A DNA stretch of 64,000 nt, taken from Aeromicrobium sp. Leaf245. GTDB lineage: Bacteria > Actinomycetota > Actinomycetes > Propionibacteriales > Nocardioidaceae. Positions 35,561-45,452 of the stretch are shown here, in pieces. Within the stretch, counting starts at the first letter, position 1; every line of letters begins with the position of its first letter. Below the pieces are notes generated by a model that ran no database searches, was not told the DNA's origin, and saw only the letters and a program-made list of their open reading frames with translations. A program made the translations under genes and the position numbers. The stretch lies in NCBI RefSeq assembly GCF_942548115.1, contig NZ_OW824151.1, positions 1,364,001 through 1,428,000 of the forward strand, written 5' to 3'.

Positions 35561-36111
35561 GGTCGCCACCCCCGTCCTCGACCGGCCCGTCCTCGACCGG
35601 CCCGTCCTCGACCGGCCTGCCCCCGAGCGGCCCTTCTCCTGCGCCACGTCCGCCCCGCCGCCACGCCCAGGACGGAAGCCGCGAAGCCGCCTGCCACCGT
35701 CGCGAGGGCGTAGGAGAGCGCGAGTGCCGGCTCCCCGGTCGCGACCAGTCGTTCCGTCTCGAGGGCGAAGGCGCTGTAGGTGGTGAAGCCACCGAGGAAG
35801 CCGGTCCCGAGGAGCAGGCGCAGGTCCCGACGGCGGCCGTGGTCGGCCCCGGGGCGGGTGAGCAGCTCGAGCAGGAGGCCGAGGGCGAAGGCGCCGACCA
35901 CGTTCGCCGCGAGGGTGCCGACCGGGAGGCGGTCGACGGAGCCGAGCACGACCTGGACGCCGTGGCGTGCGGCCGACCCGGCCGCGCCGCCCAGCGCCAC
36001 CAGCGCGACGAGCGACGGTCGCAGGTGCGCCGGTCGTGGCGCGGCACCCGCGGTGCGCGGATCGGCGACGTCGAGATCGGGATCGTCGGGGATCTCGGGG
36101 AATGCGGACAT
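35557..36111 (-). CDS. crcB: Fluoride exporter CrcB, first copy, with repeat-expanded tail
   Basis: 184 residues from ATG 36111 (GGAGAGG directly upstream). A polar N terminus (1-45) precedes four membrane helices with GGAAGSAARHGV, TLAANVVGAFALG and GFLGGFTTYSAF. The last 25 residues are Arg/Gly/Ala repeats (GRGRAGRGRAGRGRGW) encoded by 15-bp tandem repeats. It exports fluoride together with the overlapping second copy, and a fluoride riboswitch lies in its leader. It is longer than typical CrcB (about 125), because of both ends. Confidence 0.9.
   Translation of the reverse strand: MSAFPEIPDDPDLDVADPRTAGAAPRPAHLRPSLVALVALGGAAGSAARHGVQVVLGSVDRLPVGTLAANVVGAFALGLLLELLTRPGADHGRRRDLRLLLGTGFLGGFTTYSAFALETERLVATGEPALALSYALATVAGGFAASVLGVAAGRTWRRRRAARGQAGRGRAGRGRAGRGRGWRP
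35571..35630. repeat. 15-bp tandem repeats in the crcB1 3' end
   Basis: CCCGTCCTCGACCGG occurs three times exactly (35571, 35586, 35601), followed by a degenerate fourth unit. It is a multiple of three, so copy changes only lengthen the basic tail of crcB1. Confidence 0.85.
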
Positions 36112-36129
36112 ACCTCTCCTGTCGTCGGA

Positions 36130-36196
36130 CAGGAAGCCATCAGCCACGGTCGGCGGTTCGGAGCACGTGGCCCCCGGCGGGATCCATCGCCGCACC
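36130..36196 (-). promoter_or_regulatory. Fluoride riboswitch (crcB motif)
   Basis: On the minus strand the leader has the conserved blocks in order: GGCGATGGATCCCGCC, then CCGAACCGCC, then GGCTGATGGCTTCCTG. These match the crcB RNA fold (P1, P2, P3 and pseudoknot positions). Directly after it, CCTGTC-CGAC-GACAGG forms a hairpin that abuts the GGAGAGG ribosome site of crcB1, so control is probably at translation start. Confidence 0.85.
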
Positions 36197-36264
36197 GAAG
36201 TCTAGCCACCGCGGGCAGCCGAGGGCCGGCGCGAACGGCGGCGCTCCTGCGGTAGAACGGGAGC

Positions 36265-37215
36265 ATGGACGTCAGTCGGCTGGTGCTCGGCACCATGTAC
36301 TTCGGCACCCGGACCGACCAGCGGACCTCTCGGGCGCTCCTCGACCGCTTCGTCGACGCCGGGGGGACCACCCTCGACACCGCGAACTGCTACTCGTTCT
36401 GGTCCGACGCGTCGGGTCACGGCGGGCAGAGCGAGGAGACGCTCGGTCGGTGGCTCGCCGCCGACGGCTCCCGGCGTGACCGGGTTCAGCTGGCCACGAA
36501 GGTGGGGGTGGAGCCGCTCGACCACCCGCGCCCCGACGGCGCCACGGTCGAGGGGCTGTCGGCCGACGTCGTGCGGGCCGGCTGCGAGGCGAGCCTGCGT
36601 CGGCTCGGGGTCGACGTGATCGACCTGTACTGGGCGCACGGCGAGGACCGGGGAACGCCGCTGGAGGAGTCGGTCGAGGCGTTCGGCGCCCTCGTGCAGG
36701 CCGGGTCGGTCCGACGGCTCGGGGTCTCCAACCACCCGACGTGGCGGGTGGAGCGCGGGCGTTCGATCGCGCTGGACCGCGGGCTCGAGCCCTGGACGGC
36801 GCTCCAGCTGACCACGTCGTACCTGCATCCCCGGCCCGGTGCCGCGGTGGAGGGCAAGGACCACCGCTTCGGCTTCGTGACCGACGAGACGATCGACTAC
36901 GTCGCCGAGCACCCCGACGTGGAGCTGTGGGCGTACTCGCCGCTCGTCCAGGGTGCGTACGACCGCGCCGACCGTCCGTTCCCGGAGCCGTACGAGCACC
37001 CGGGCTCCACCCGGCGGCTGGCGGTGCTGGACGAGGTCGCAGCCGACCACGGCGTGCCCCGCTCGGTGGTCGTGCTCGCCTGGCTGCTGGCCTCACGGCC
37101 GCAGATCCGCCCCATCGTCGGGGTGAGCGGGGTCGAGCAGCTCGACTCCGCCCTCCGCGTCGCCGACGTCGACCTGACGTCCGACGAGCTCGCCGCCCTC
37201 GACGCGCCGTCCTGA
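36265..37215 (+). CDS. Aldo/keto reductase family protein
   Basis: 316 residues, AKR TIM barrel. Catalytic Asp and Tyr in LDTANCYSFW, Lys in QLATKVG, His in YWAHGED. NADP-binding end: WLLASRPQIRPIVGVSGVEQ. Substrate unknown; it resembles YajO/Tas-type reductases. It is divergent from the crcB leader. ATG 36265 has GGGAGC upstream. Confidence 0.86.
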   Translation: MDVSRLVLGTMYFGTRTDQRTSRALLDRFVDAGGTTLDTANCYSFWSDASGHGGQSEETLGRWLAADGSRRDRVQLATKVGVEPLDHPRPDGATVEGLSADVVRAGCEASLRRLGVDVIDLYWAHGEDRGTPLEESVEAFGALVQAGSVRRLGVSNHPTWRVERGRSIALDRGLEPWTALQLTTSYLHPRPGAAVEGKDHRFGFVTDETIDYVAEHPDVELWAYSPLVQGAYDRADRPFPEPYEHPGSTRRLAVLDEVAADHGVPRSVVVLAWLLASRPQIRPIVGVSGVEQLDSALRVADVDLTSDELAALDAPS

Positions 37216-37238
37216 CCTCGACCTGGGGCGTGGCGCCG

Positions 37239-37478
37239 CTACCGCCGCGTCGCCAGGGTCCGCAGCCCGACGATGCGTCCGCGGCAGTAGATCAGCCAGG
37301 TGACCAGGACGAGCGGGATCCACCGGATCCTTCCCGCCGCCACGTCAGGGACGGTGAAGGACGTCGTCGGTCGGTCGAGGAGACCGGGCCAGATCACGAA
37401 GTGGGCCACGAGCAGCCCGAGCGCGAGCCACCAGGACACTCGCAGCAGAAGCAGGTGTCGGTCGTCACTGGCGGTCAC
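37239..37478 (-). CDS. 79-residue two-helix membrane protein
   Basis: ATG 37478. Two hydrophobic segments (about 12-31 and 53-66) with a short exposed loop (DRPTTSFTVPDVAAGR). The end is basic (RIVGLRTLATRR). Possible DUF-type small membrane protein; I recognise no family. It converges with the aldo/keto reductase gene. Confidence 0.65.
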   Translation of the reverse strand: MTASDDRHLLLLRVSWWLALGLLVAHFVIWPGLLDRPTTSFTVPDVAAGRIRWIPLVLVTWLIYCRGRIVGLRTLATRR

Positions 37479-37521
37479 GAGACCACGCTAGTGGCCGGGG
37501 CCCAGTGCCGAGAAGGCTGAG

Positions 37522-37595
37522 CGCCCCCGGCAGGAATCGAACCTGCGACCCAGAGATTAGAAGGCTCTTGCTCTATCCAACTGAGCTACGGGGGC
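37522..37595 (-). tRNA. tRNA-Arg(TCT)
   Basis: Minus strand from 37595. Acceptor GCCCCCG pairs with CGGGGGC; D-arm AGCTCAGTTGGATAGAGC; anticodon loop CTTCTAA (TCT); T-arm GCAGG-TTCGATT-CCTGC. CCA is not encoded. Confidence 0.94.
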
Positions 37596-37670
37596 TTGAC
37601 CCCAGCCTAATCGGGGGAGGGCCTGCGTGGCAGAGGGCGGGGGAGGACCGGTTCGCCTAGGCTCCTGCGG

Positions 37671-38894
37671 GTGAGCCAGCCCTACGCCGACGACGTCGCC
37701 GTGCCGCAGGAGGCGGGCCGCGGGGAGATCCCGCGCCGTCTGCCCCGCTACCGCGAGACACCGCGCCAGCGCGGCCGGACCCTCCTCATGGTGCTCGTCG
37801 GCATCGGCGTCGTGATCGGGCTCGTCGCGGTCGGCATCTTCGCCGCCAGCGCGGGCGACGCCGAGGGCGCGCGGCTGGCCGTCCTGTACGCCTTCATCCC
37901 GCTGCCCGTGCTGTGGCTCGTGTACTGGTGGCTGGACCGCTACGAGCCGGAGCCCCGTCGCTACAAGGTGGCGGCCTTCGTGTGGGGTGGTGTCGGGGCC
38001 GTCGCGATCGCGCTCGTCGTCCAGCTCGTCGTGGCCGAGGTGGCCGACCTCACCGACCAGCAGCTGGCCTCGTTCGTCGCCCCCCTGTCCGAGGAGCCGG
38101 CCAAGGGCCTCTTCCTGCTGTTCACCTTCCTGCGCTGGCGCCGCATCATCGACGGCTTCCTCGACGGGCTCGTCGTCGCCGGGCTCGTCGGCCTCGGCTT
38201 CGCCTTCGTGGAGAACATCGGCTACTACGCCGCCAGCTACCTCGGATCGCCCGAGATCCCCGTCGCCGGCGCCGAAGGTGCTGCGGGCACGTTCTTCGTG
38301 CGCGGCGTCGTGAGCCCGTTCGCGCACCCGTTGTTCACCTCCGCCTTCGGCATCGCCCTCGGCCTGGCGGTCCTGGTCCGCTCGAAGGTCCTCAAGGTGG
38401 TGATCGGGGTGCTCGGCATGGCCGTCAGCGTCGCCCTGCACGGCCTCTGGAACGCCTCGCTGTCCTACGGCGGCGGCGCCGGGTTCGTCCTGGTGTACCT
38501 GGCCCTCGGCCTCGTGCTGCTGGTCGTCGGCGTGGTCGCCGTCGTCACGCGAGTCCGGCAGGTGCGCACGCTCGAGCGCTCGCTGTCCTACGTGGCCGAG
38601 CGTGGCTGGATCCACCCGGCGGAGATCCCCTACCTCTCGCGGTTCTCGTACCGCAAGAAGGCCCGGAAGCACGCCCGTTCCAACCACGGCCGGGTGGCCG
38701 CCAAGGTCGTGCGGCGCTACCAGCGCCTGGCCACCGAGATGGCCTTCCTGCACGACGCGATCATGAGCGGCCACGCCAAGCCGCACGGTGTCGAACGGAC
38801 GTACGCGCTGCTCGACGCCATGTACGCGTTGCGGCCCGCGCTCAGGCTCCCACCGCCGCTGCCGGTGGCCCACCGCGCCGTCCCGCACGCGTGA
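37671..38894 (+). CDS. PrsW family intramembrane protease
   Basis: 407 residues from GTG 37671. About eight membrane helices. Family motifs are all visible: LSEEPAKGLFLLF (EExxK), FAFVENIGYY (FxxxEN), PFAHPLFTSAFG and ALHGLWNASL (His residues). PrsW proteases are glutamic-type or metal-dependent intramembrane proteases that cleave anti-sigma factors. The C-terminal 100 residues are basic and cytoplasmic. No anti-sigma gene is adjacent, so substrate is unknown. Confidence 0.9.
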   Translation: MSQPYADDVAVPQEAGRGEIPRRLPRYRETPRQRGRTLLMVLVGIGVVIGLVAVGIFAASAGDAEGARLAVLYAFIPLPVLWLVYWWLDRYEPEPRRYKVAAFVWGGVGAVAIALVVQLVVAEVADLTDQQLASFVAPLSEEPAKGLFLLFTFLRWRRIIDGFLDGLVVAGLVGLGFAFVENIGYYAASYLGSPEIPVAGAEGAAGTFFVRGVVSPFAHPLFTSAFGIALGLAVLVRSKVLKVVIGVLGMAVSVALHGLWNASLSYGGGAGFVLVYLALGLVLLVVGVVAVVTRVRQVRTLERSLSYVAERGWIHPAEIPYLSRFSYRKKARKHARSNHGRVAAKVVRRYQRLATEMAFLHDAIMSGHAKPHGVERTYALLDAMYALRPALRLPPPLPVAHRAVPHA

Positions 38895-38999
38895 GGGCGT
38901 GGGAGCGGCGCGCGAGTGGTGTCCGGTCCACTAACCTGGTCCCCAGCCCTGGGGCGGGAGAGAACCCAGGTCGTCGACGTCAGGACGGGAGGACCGCCG

Positions 39000-40733
39000 G
39001 TGCCCAGCGAACATGCTTCGGCTGAGCTGCTGGGAGCGCTGAGCAGGTTGCTCACCGACGTGACCGCCGCCCCCCTCGGACTCGAGGTGCCCGGCGTCTC
39101 CGACGTGCGCTCGACCCGCGCCGAGATCGTCGACCAGCTGTCCGACTACGTGATCCCGCGGCTCGTGCAGCTGGAGGCTCCGCTGCTCGCGGTCGTGGGC
39201 GGCTCCACCGGTGCCGGCAAGTCGACGCTCGTCAACTCGCTCGTCGGCGAGCCCGTCACGGAGTCCGGCGTGCTGCGTCCGACCACCCGCTCGCCGGTGC
39301 TGGTGCACCACCCCGCCGACGCCGAGTGGTTCCAGCCCGACCGCATCCTGCCCGAGCTGCCGCGCACGCAGGCCGTGACGAACGACGTCCACGCGCTGCG
39401 CCTCGCCGAGTCCACCGGGGTGCCGCGGGGCCTGGCGATCCTCGACGCGCCCGACATCGACTCCATCGACCAGGGCAACCGCGAGCTGGCGTCCCAGCTG
39501 CTCGCCGCCGCCGACCTCTGGCTGTTCGTCACCTCCGCGGCGCGCTACGCCGACCAGGTGCCGTGGGACTACCTGGGCAAGGCCGCCGAGCGGAGCACCT
39601 CCGTGGCCGTCGTGCTCGACCGCACCCACGACGACGCCGTGGTCGAGGTCCGGGGCCACCTGGCCCGGATGATGACCTCACGCGGGCTCTCCGACTCCCC
39701 GCTGTTCACGGTGCCCGAGTCCGCCGTGGGCGAGGACGGGCTGCTGCCCCGCGCGGCGGTCGCACCGATCATCGGGTGGCTGCGTGACCTCGCGGCCGAT
39801 CCCGAGGGACGCGCTGCGGTGGTCTTCGGCACCCTCGACGGCGCCGTCCGCCACAACGTCATGCGGTCGCACGGCGTGGCCGACGCGCTCGACGAGCAGC
39901 GCGCCACCGCCCAGCGCCTGCACGACGACGCCACCGGCGTGTACCGCGAGGCCGCCGACCTGCTGGCCCGCAAGGCGGGCGACGGCACCGTGATGCGGGG
40001 CGAGGTGCTGTCGCGCTGGCAGGACTACGTGGGCAACGGCGAGCTGCTCCGGTCGGTCGAGGAGCGGGTCAGCCGCATCCGGGACCGGTTGGTCGATCAG
40101 GTCACCGGCAAGCGCACCCGCTCGGCCGAGGTCAGCGAGGCCGTCGAGAGCGGTCTGCAGACGATCGTCGTCGAGCAGCTGGAGTCCGCGGCCGAGGCCG
40201 TGTACCGCTCCTGGTCGTCCCTGGAGTCCGGTCGTGCCCTCATCGCCACCGAGCGCGGCCTCGACCGCGCGTCCCGCGACGTGCGGGTCAAGGCCGAGCG
40301 CCTGGTGCGGGACTGGCAGGCCGAGGTGCTCGACATGGTGCGCGCCGAGGGTGCCGACAAGCGCATGACCGCCAAGTTCCTGGCGTTCGGCGTCAACGGC
40401 ATCGGCGTGGCGCTCATGGTGGTCGTCTTCGTCGGCGGCTCGGCCGGCCTCACCGGCGCCGAGGTCGGCGTGGCCGGTGGCACGGCGGTCGTGGCGCAGA
40501 AGCTGCTGGAGGCGATCTTCGGGGACCAGGCCGTCCGTGACCTCGCCGAGCGGGCCCACACGTCGCTCGTCGCATCGATGCAGGCGCTGGTGCAGAGCGA
40601 GCAGAAGCGCTACCTCGACCTCCTGACCGACCCCACCACGATCGAGGCGGCGCAGACCAGGCTCCGCGAGGCCGCGCGTCGGGCAGACTACGCACGACAC
40701 ATCGACTTCCTGGACGGAGAGACCGCCTCATGA
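39000..40733 (+). CDS. Dynamin-like GTPase, DynA-type
   Basis: 577 residues from GTG 39000, chosen for GACGGGAGGACC upstream; an earlier frame start at 38916 lacks a site. The P-loop GGSTGAGKSTLVNSL is at about 66-80, LDAPDIDSID is the switch II region, and VVLDRTHDD is the base-recognition strand. The second half is helical, with a hydrophobic hairpin (about 460-505) that likely inserts in membrane. It overlaps the next GTPase by ATGA. The arrangement matches the streptomycete DynA/DynB pair that acts in cell division; that role is inference here. Confidence 0.82.
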   Translation: MPSEHASAELLGALSRLLTDVTAAPLGLEVPGVSDVRSTRAEIVDQLSDYVIPRLVQLEAPLLAVVGGSTGAGKSTLVNSLVGEPVTESGVLRPTTRSPVLVHHPADAEWFQPDRILPELPRTQAVTNDVHALRLAESTGVPRGLAILDAPDIDSIDQGNRELASQLLAAADLWLFVTSAARYADQVPWDYLGKAAERSTSVAVVLDRTHDDAVVEVRGHLARMMTSRGLSDSPLFTVPESAVGEDGLLPRAAVAPIIGWLRDLAADPEGRAAVVFGTLDGAVRHNVMRSHGVADALDEQRATAQRLHDDATGVYREAADLLARKAGDGTVMRGEVLSRWQDYVGNGELLRSVEERVSRIRDRLVDQVTGKRTRSAEVSEAVESGLQTIVVEQLESAAEAVYRSWSSLESGRALIATERGLDRASRDVRVKAERLVRDWQAEVLDMVRAEGADKRMTAKFLAFGVNGIGVALMVVVFVGGSAGLTGAEVGVAGGTAVVAQKLLEAIFGDQAVRDLAERAHTSLVASMQALVQSEQKRYLDLLTDPTTIEAAQTRLREAARRADYARHIDFLDGETAS

Positions 40734-42391
40734 CCGAGCGCCCCGGCCCCGTCGCGCGTGCCGCGGAGAAGGTCTTCGGCGGCGAGCGATCCGACGTCGC
40801 CACCCGGCTCGACGGCCTGAGCGAGGCGGTCGAGGCCGCGCGCGACCGGCTCGCCGACGACGTCCTCGACCCTGCCGCGGCGCTGGCCGAGCGCGCGTCC
40901 GACCGGCTGCGGCTGTCCGGCGAGCACACCATCGTCGCGCTCGCCGGTGCCACCGGGTCGGGCAAGTCGTCGCTGTTCAACTGCCTCACCGACCTCGAGC
41001 TCGCCGGCGTCGGCGTGCGTCGGCCCACCACGTCGTGGGCGCTCGCCTGCTCCTGGGGCCCCGACGGAGCGCAGGAGCTGCTCGAGTGGATGGGGATCCC
41101 CGCGCGGCACCAGGTGTCGCGGATGAGCATGCTCGACCGCTCCTCGGCCGACACGAAGCTCGACGGCCTCGTCCTGCTCGACCTGCCCGACCACGACTCC
41201 ACCGAGGTGTCGCACCACCTCGAGATGGACCGCCTGGTGCAGTACGCCGACCTGCTGGTCTGGGTGCTCGACCCGCAGAAGTACGCCGACGCCGCCATCC
41301 ACGACCGCTACATCCGACCGATGGCCGGCTACAGCGACGTGACCCTGGTGGTGCTCAACCAGATCGACCGCATCCACTACTCCGACCGCGAACGCGCCCT
41401 CGGCGACGTGCGCGCGATCCTCGAGCGCGAGGGGCTGCCCGACGTCCCGGTCATCGGCGTCTCGGCGCACCGCGGTGACGGCGTCGACGACCTCAAGCGC
41501 GAGCTGGCGCGGCGCATCCGCGCGAAGGCGTCGGCCAAGGACCGGCTGGCCCAGGACGTGGCCGAGGCCGCCCAGCGGGTCGTCGCGACCGGCGGCCGTG
41601 CCGACATCCCCGGCCTCACCGACATCGACCGGCAGGCCCTCGACCTCGCCCTGCTCGACAGCGTGGGCGCCCCGCAGCTGGTCGAGGCCGTCGAGGCCTC
41701 GATGCTGCGCACGGCCCGACGCCACACGGGCTGGCCACCCCTGCGCTGGGTGGGACGGCTCCGCAAGGACCCGCTCCGCGAGCTCGGCATCGACCCGACG
41801 GGGTCGGTCGCGTCGCTCACGCGGGCGGTACGGCCGTCGATCGGTCACGTGCAACGGGCCCAGGCCGAGTCGGCGGTCCGCGAGATCGCCGAGAAGGCCG
41901 CGGTCGGCCTCGAGCGCCCCTGGCGCGACGCGGTGCGGAACGCGTCGGTCCGCACCGGCGACGACGTGGTCCGCGAGCTCGACGACACGATCGACCGCAT
42001 CGACCTCGGGCTGTCCCGCACCCCGGTGTGGTGGAGGCTCGTCGACGTCCTCCAGTGGCTCGCGTTCGCGGCGTTCGTCGCCGGCGTGGGCTGGGGCGCC
42101 GTCGAGCTCGCGAGCCGGGTCGCCGGGTGGGAGGTCCCCGAGGCCCCCGTCGTTCTGGGCTTCTCCCTGCCGCTGCTGCTCCTCGTGGGTGGTCTGGCCG
42201 GGGGCGTCGTCCTGGCGGTGCTGGCCCGCGTGACCGTCCGCGCGAGTGCTCGGCGGCGCGCCCAGCGGGCCGAGGCGGTGCTCCGTCGCACCGTCGACGA
42301 GGTGGCGCAGGACAAGGTCCTCGCGCCGCTCCAGGCGGAGCTGGACCGGTACGAGCGGTATCGCAGCGGGATCGTCCGCGCCCTGGGCTGA
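40730..42391 (+). CDS. Dynamin-like GTPase, DynB-type
   Basis: 553 residues from ATG 40730 (ATGA overlap). The P-loop GATGSGKSSLFNCLT is at about 73-87; LLDLPDHDSTE is switch II; VVLNQIDRIHYSD carries the NxxD base motif. Two membrane helices lie at about 438-458 and 475-500. Partner of the preceding GTPase; together they probably form hetero-oligomers at the membrane. Confidence 0.84.
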   Translation: MTERPGPVARAAEKVFGGERSDVATRLDGLSEAVEAARDRLADDVLDPAAALAERASDRLRLSGEHTIVALAGATGSGKSSLFNCLTDLELAGVGVRRPTTSWALACSWGPDGAQELLEWMGIPARHQVSRMSMLDRSSADTKLDGLVLLDLPDHDSTEVSHHLEMDRLVQYADLLVWVLDPQKYADAAIHDRYIRPMAGYSDVTLVVLNQIDRIHYSDRERALGDVRAILEREGLPDVPVIGVSAHRGDGVDDLKRELARRIRAKASAKDRLAQDVAEAAQRVVATGGRADIPGLTDIDRQALDLALLDSVGAPQLVEAVEASMLRTARRHTGWPPLRWVGRLRKDPLRELGIDPTGSVASLTRAVRPSIGHVQRAQAESAVREIAEKAAVGLERPWRDAVRNASVRTGDDVVRELDDTIDRIDLGLSRTPVWWRLVDVLQWLAFAAFVAGVGWGAVELASRVAGWEVPEAPVVLGFSLPLLLLVGGLAGGVVLAVLARVTVRASARRRAQRAEAVLRRTVDEVAQDKVLAPLQAELDRYERYRSGIVRALG

Positions 42392-42440
42392 GACCCGCGG
42401 CGGTCGCGCGGCAGGCACGTCTCGCTAGGCTGGGACGCCT

Positions 42441-44123
<1,683 letters not shown>

Positions 44124-44138
44124 CCGCACCCTCACGCA

Positions 44139-44170
44139 GCGGCCCCGTCACCTCGCGGTGACGGGGCCGC
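44139..44170. terminator. Terminator after ettA
   Basis: A perfect 14-bp stem (44139-44152 with 44157-44170, loop TCGC) separates ettA from the converging zinc-ribbon gene. Confidence 0.85.
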
Positions 44171-44230
44171 TCGTGCGTCGAGCCACGGTGCTGCGGCGCG
44201 CACAGGACCTCGACGCCTGACCGGGTCGCG

Positions 44231-45130
44231 TCAGTCGTGGCCGCAGACGGCGCAGTGCGGCGAGCCGACCCGACGAGGGCTGGAGCAGGCGCCGCACTCG
44301 CCGACGACCTCGCGGCCGCACCCCTCGCAGTGCGGGCCGTCGCCCCTGACCGGGAACCCGCAGAACGGGCACTCGCCCTTGCGGACCCGGCTGCGGGGCA
44401 CGCGGCGGGCGAGGTACCGCTGCAGGGCGACGAACGCGACGACGGTCGCGCCGGCACCGAGCACCGACAGCACCAGCGGTCCGAGCTCGAGGACGTCGAT
44501 GTAGTCGGTGATGTAGTCGCCGGCGAACCAGACGGCGGTGAGGGTGGAGGCAGCGACCGCCGAGAGCCCGAGCGTGAGGTAGCGGGACTCGCGGGCGCGC
44601 TGCACGGTGATGAGGCGCAGGGACCCGCCGACGAGCGCCCCGACGAACAGCAGGCGCAGCAGGGCGACGATCCAGTAGCGGCCGTCCTTGCCGCGGGCGC
44701 GGTCGTCGTAGGTCTCACGTGCGTCGTCGGCGGCCCGCTGCGCGGCGTCGGCTCGACTGCGTGCCGTCGTGGCCTCGGCACGAGCCTCCGCGTACTCGGT
44801 CTGCGCCTCCTCGAACGTCTCGGACAGCGACTCGGTGGGCTGGTCCTGCTCGATCGCGAGGCTGAGGTTCTCCCGCGCGAGCTCGAGGTCGGTCAGGGCC
44901 GTGTCCCGCTCCTCCTCGGCCCGCCAGGCCCGGTCCTCGGCGGTCTCGGCGGCGTCGATCGAGCGCTGCTCGGCGGCGGTGTACTCCCAGGCGCGGGACC
45001 CGCCGACCCAGTCGTCGATCTTGACGTAGAACCAGCCGGAGCCGATCAGCAGGAAGACGACCAGGACGACGGCGAGCACCCGCTCGCTCCTGGTCGAGGC
45101 GATGTCCTCGGTGTCGACGCGTGTGCTCAT
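44231..45130 (-). CDS. Membrane protein with coiled coil and C-terminal zinc ribbons
   Basis: 299 residues. TM1 at about 17-40; a long charged coiled coil at about 52-148 (EEERDTALTDLELARENL); three more membrane helices at about 152-175, 183-208 and 215-240. The C-terminal 45 residues hold four CxxC pairs (CPFCG, CEGCG, CGAC, CAVCG), giving two zinc ribbons. Family unknown. Its ATG overlaps the stop of an XRE regulator (ATGA), so the two form one unit. Confidence 0.75.
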   Translation of the reverse strand: MSTRVDTEDIASTRSERVLAVVLVVFLLIGSGWFYVKIDDWVGGSRAWEYTAAEQRSIDAAETAEDRAWRAEEERDTALTDLELARENLSLAIEQDQPTESLSETFEEAQTEYAEARAEATTARSRADAAQRAADDARETYDDRARGKDGRYWIVALLRLLFVGALVGGSLRLITVQRARESRYLTLGLSAVAASTLTAVWFAGDYITDYIDVLELGPLVLSVLGAGATVVAFVALQRYLARRVPRSRVRKGECPFCGFPVRGDGPHCEGCGREVVGECGACSSPRRVGSPHCAVCGHD

Positions 45131-45393
45131 GGTGTCTCCTCGGTCGATCGGGCGCGTGCTGGTCGGGTGCGGGCGCGGAAGGTGACCTCGAGCGTGCAGT
45201 CGAGGGCCTCGGCGACCGCAGCGAGCGTGTCGAGCTTCGGTGGCCGGGTGGCCGACTCGAACCGGGCGATGGCCGACTGGGTGGTGCCGCAGAGGTCGGC
45301 GAGCTCACGCTGCGACAGCCCGAGCTCCGTCCGCCGCGCCACGACCTGTGCCACGACGCCCGCGTAGAGCGCCTCGTCCCGGATGTCCTTCAC
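45127..45393 (-). CDS. XRE-family helix-turn-helix regulator
   Basis: 88 residues. HTH_3 core: VARRTELGLSQRELADLCGT then TQSAIARFESATRPPKLDTL. A disordered basic tail follows. It lies first in a two-gene unit with the zinc-ribbon membrane protein. A double palindrome just upstream of its start (45406-45445) is probably its operator, which suggests autoregulation of the pair. Confidence 0.85.
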   Translation of the reverse strand: MKDIRDEALYAGVVAQVVARRTELGLSQRELADLCGTTQSAIARFESATRPPKLDTLAAVAEALDCTLEVTFRARTRPARARSTEETP

Positions 45394-45405
45394 GACACCG
45401 AGACT

Positions 45406-45445
45406 ATTGCACGCGTGCTATGGGTGTCCATAGCACGCGTGCAAT
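45406..45445. promoter_or_regulatory. Nested palindromes, probable XRE operator
   Basis: ATTGCACGCGTGCTATGG (45406-45423) is inverted perfectly at 45428-45445 with a 4-bp spacer. Each arm itself contains the palindrome GCACGCGTGC, so there are two identical 10-bp sites 22 bp apart, about two helical turns. The site starts 12 bp upstream of the XRE ATG. Confidence 0.65.
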
Positions 45446-45452
45446 GTCTCGA

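Noticed and set aside
45406..45445. Inverted repeat as a terminator for marR
   Set aside because: It lacks a T-tract, and each arm is itself a palindrome, which is a feature of operators. A dual role cannot be excluded.
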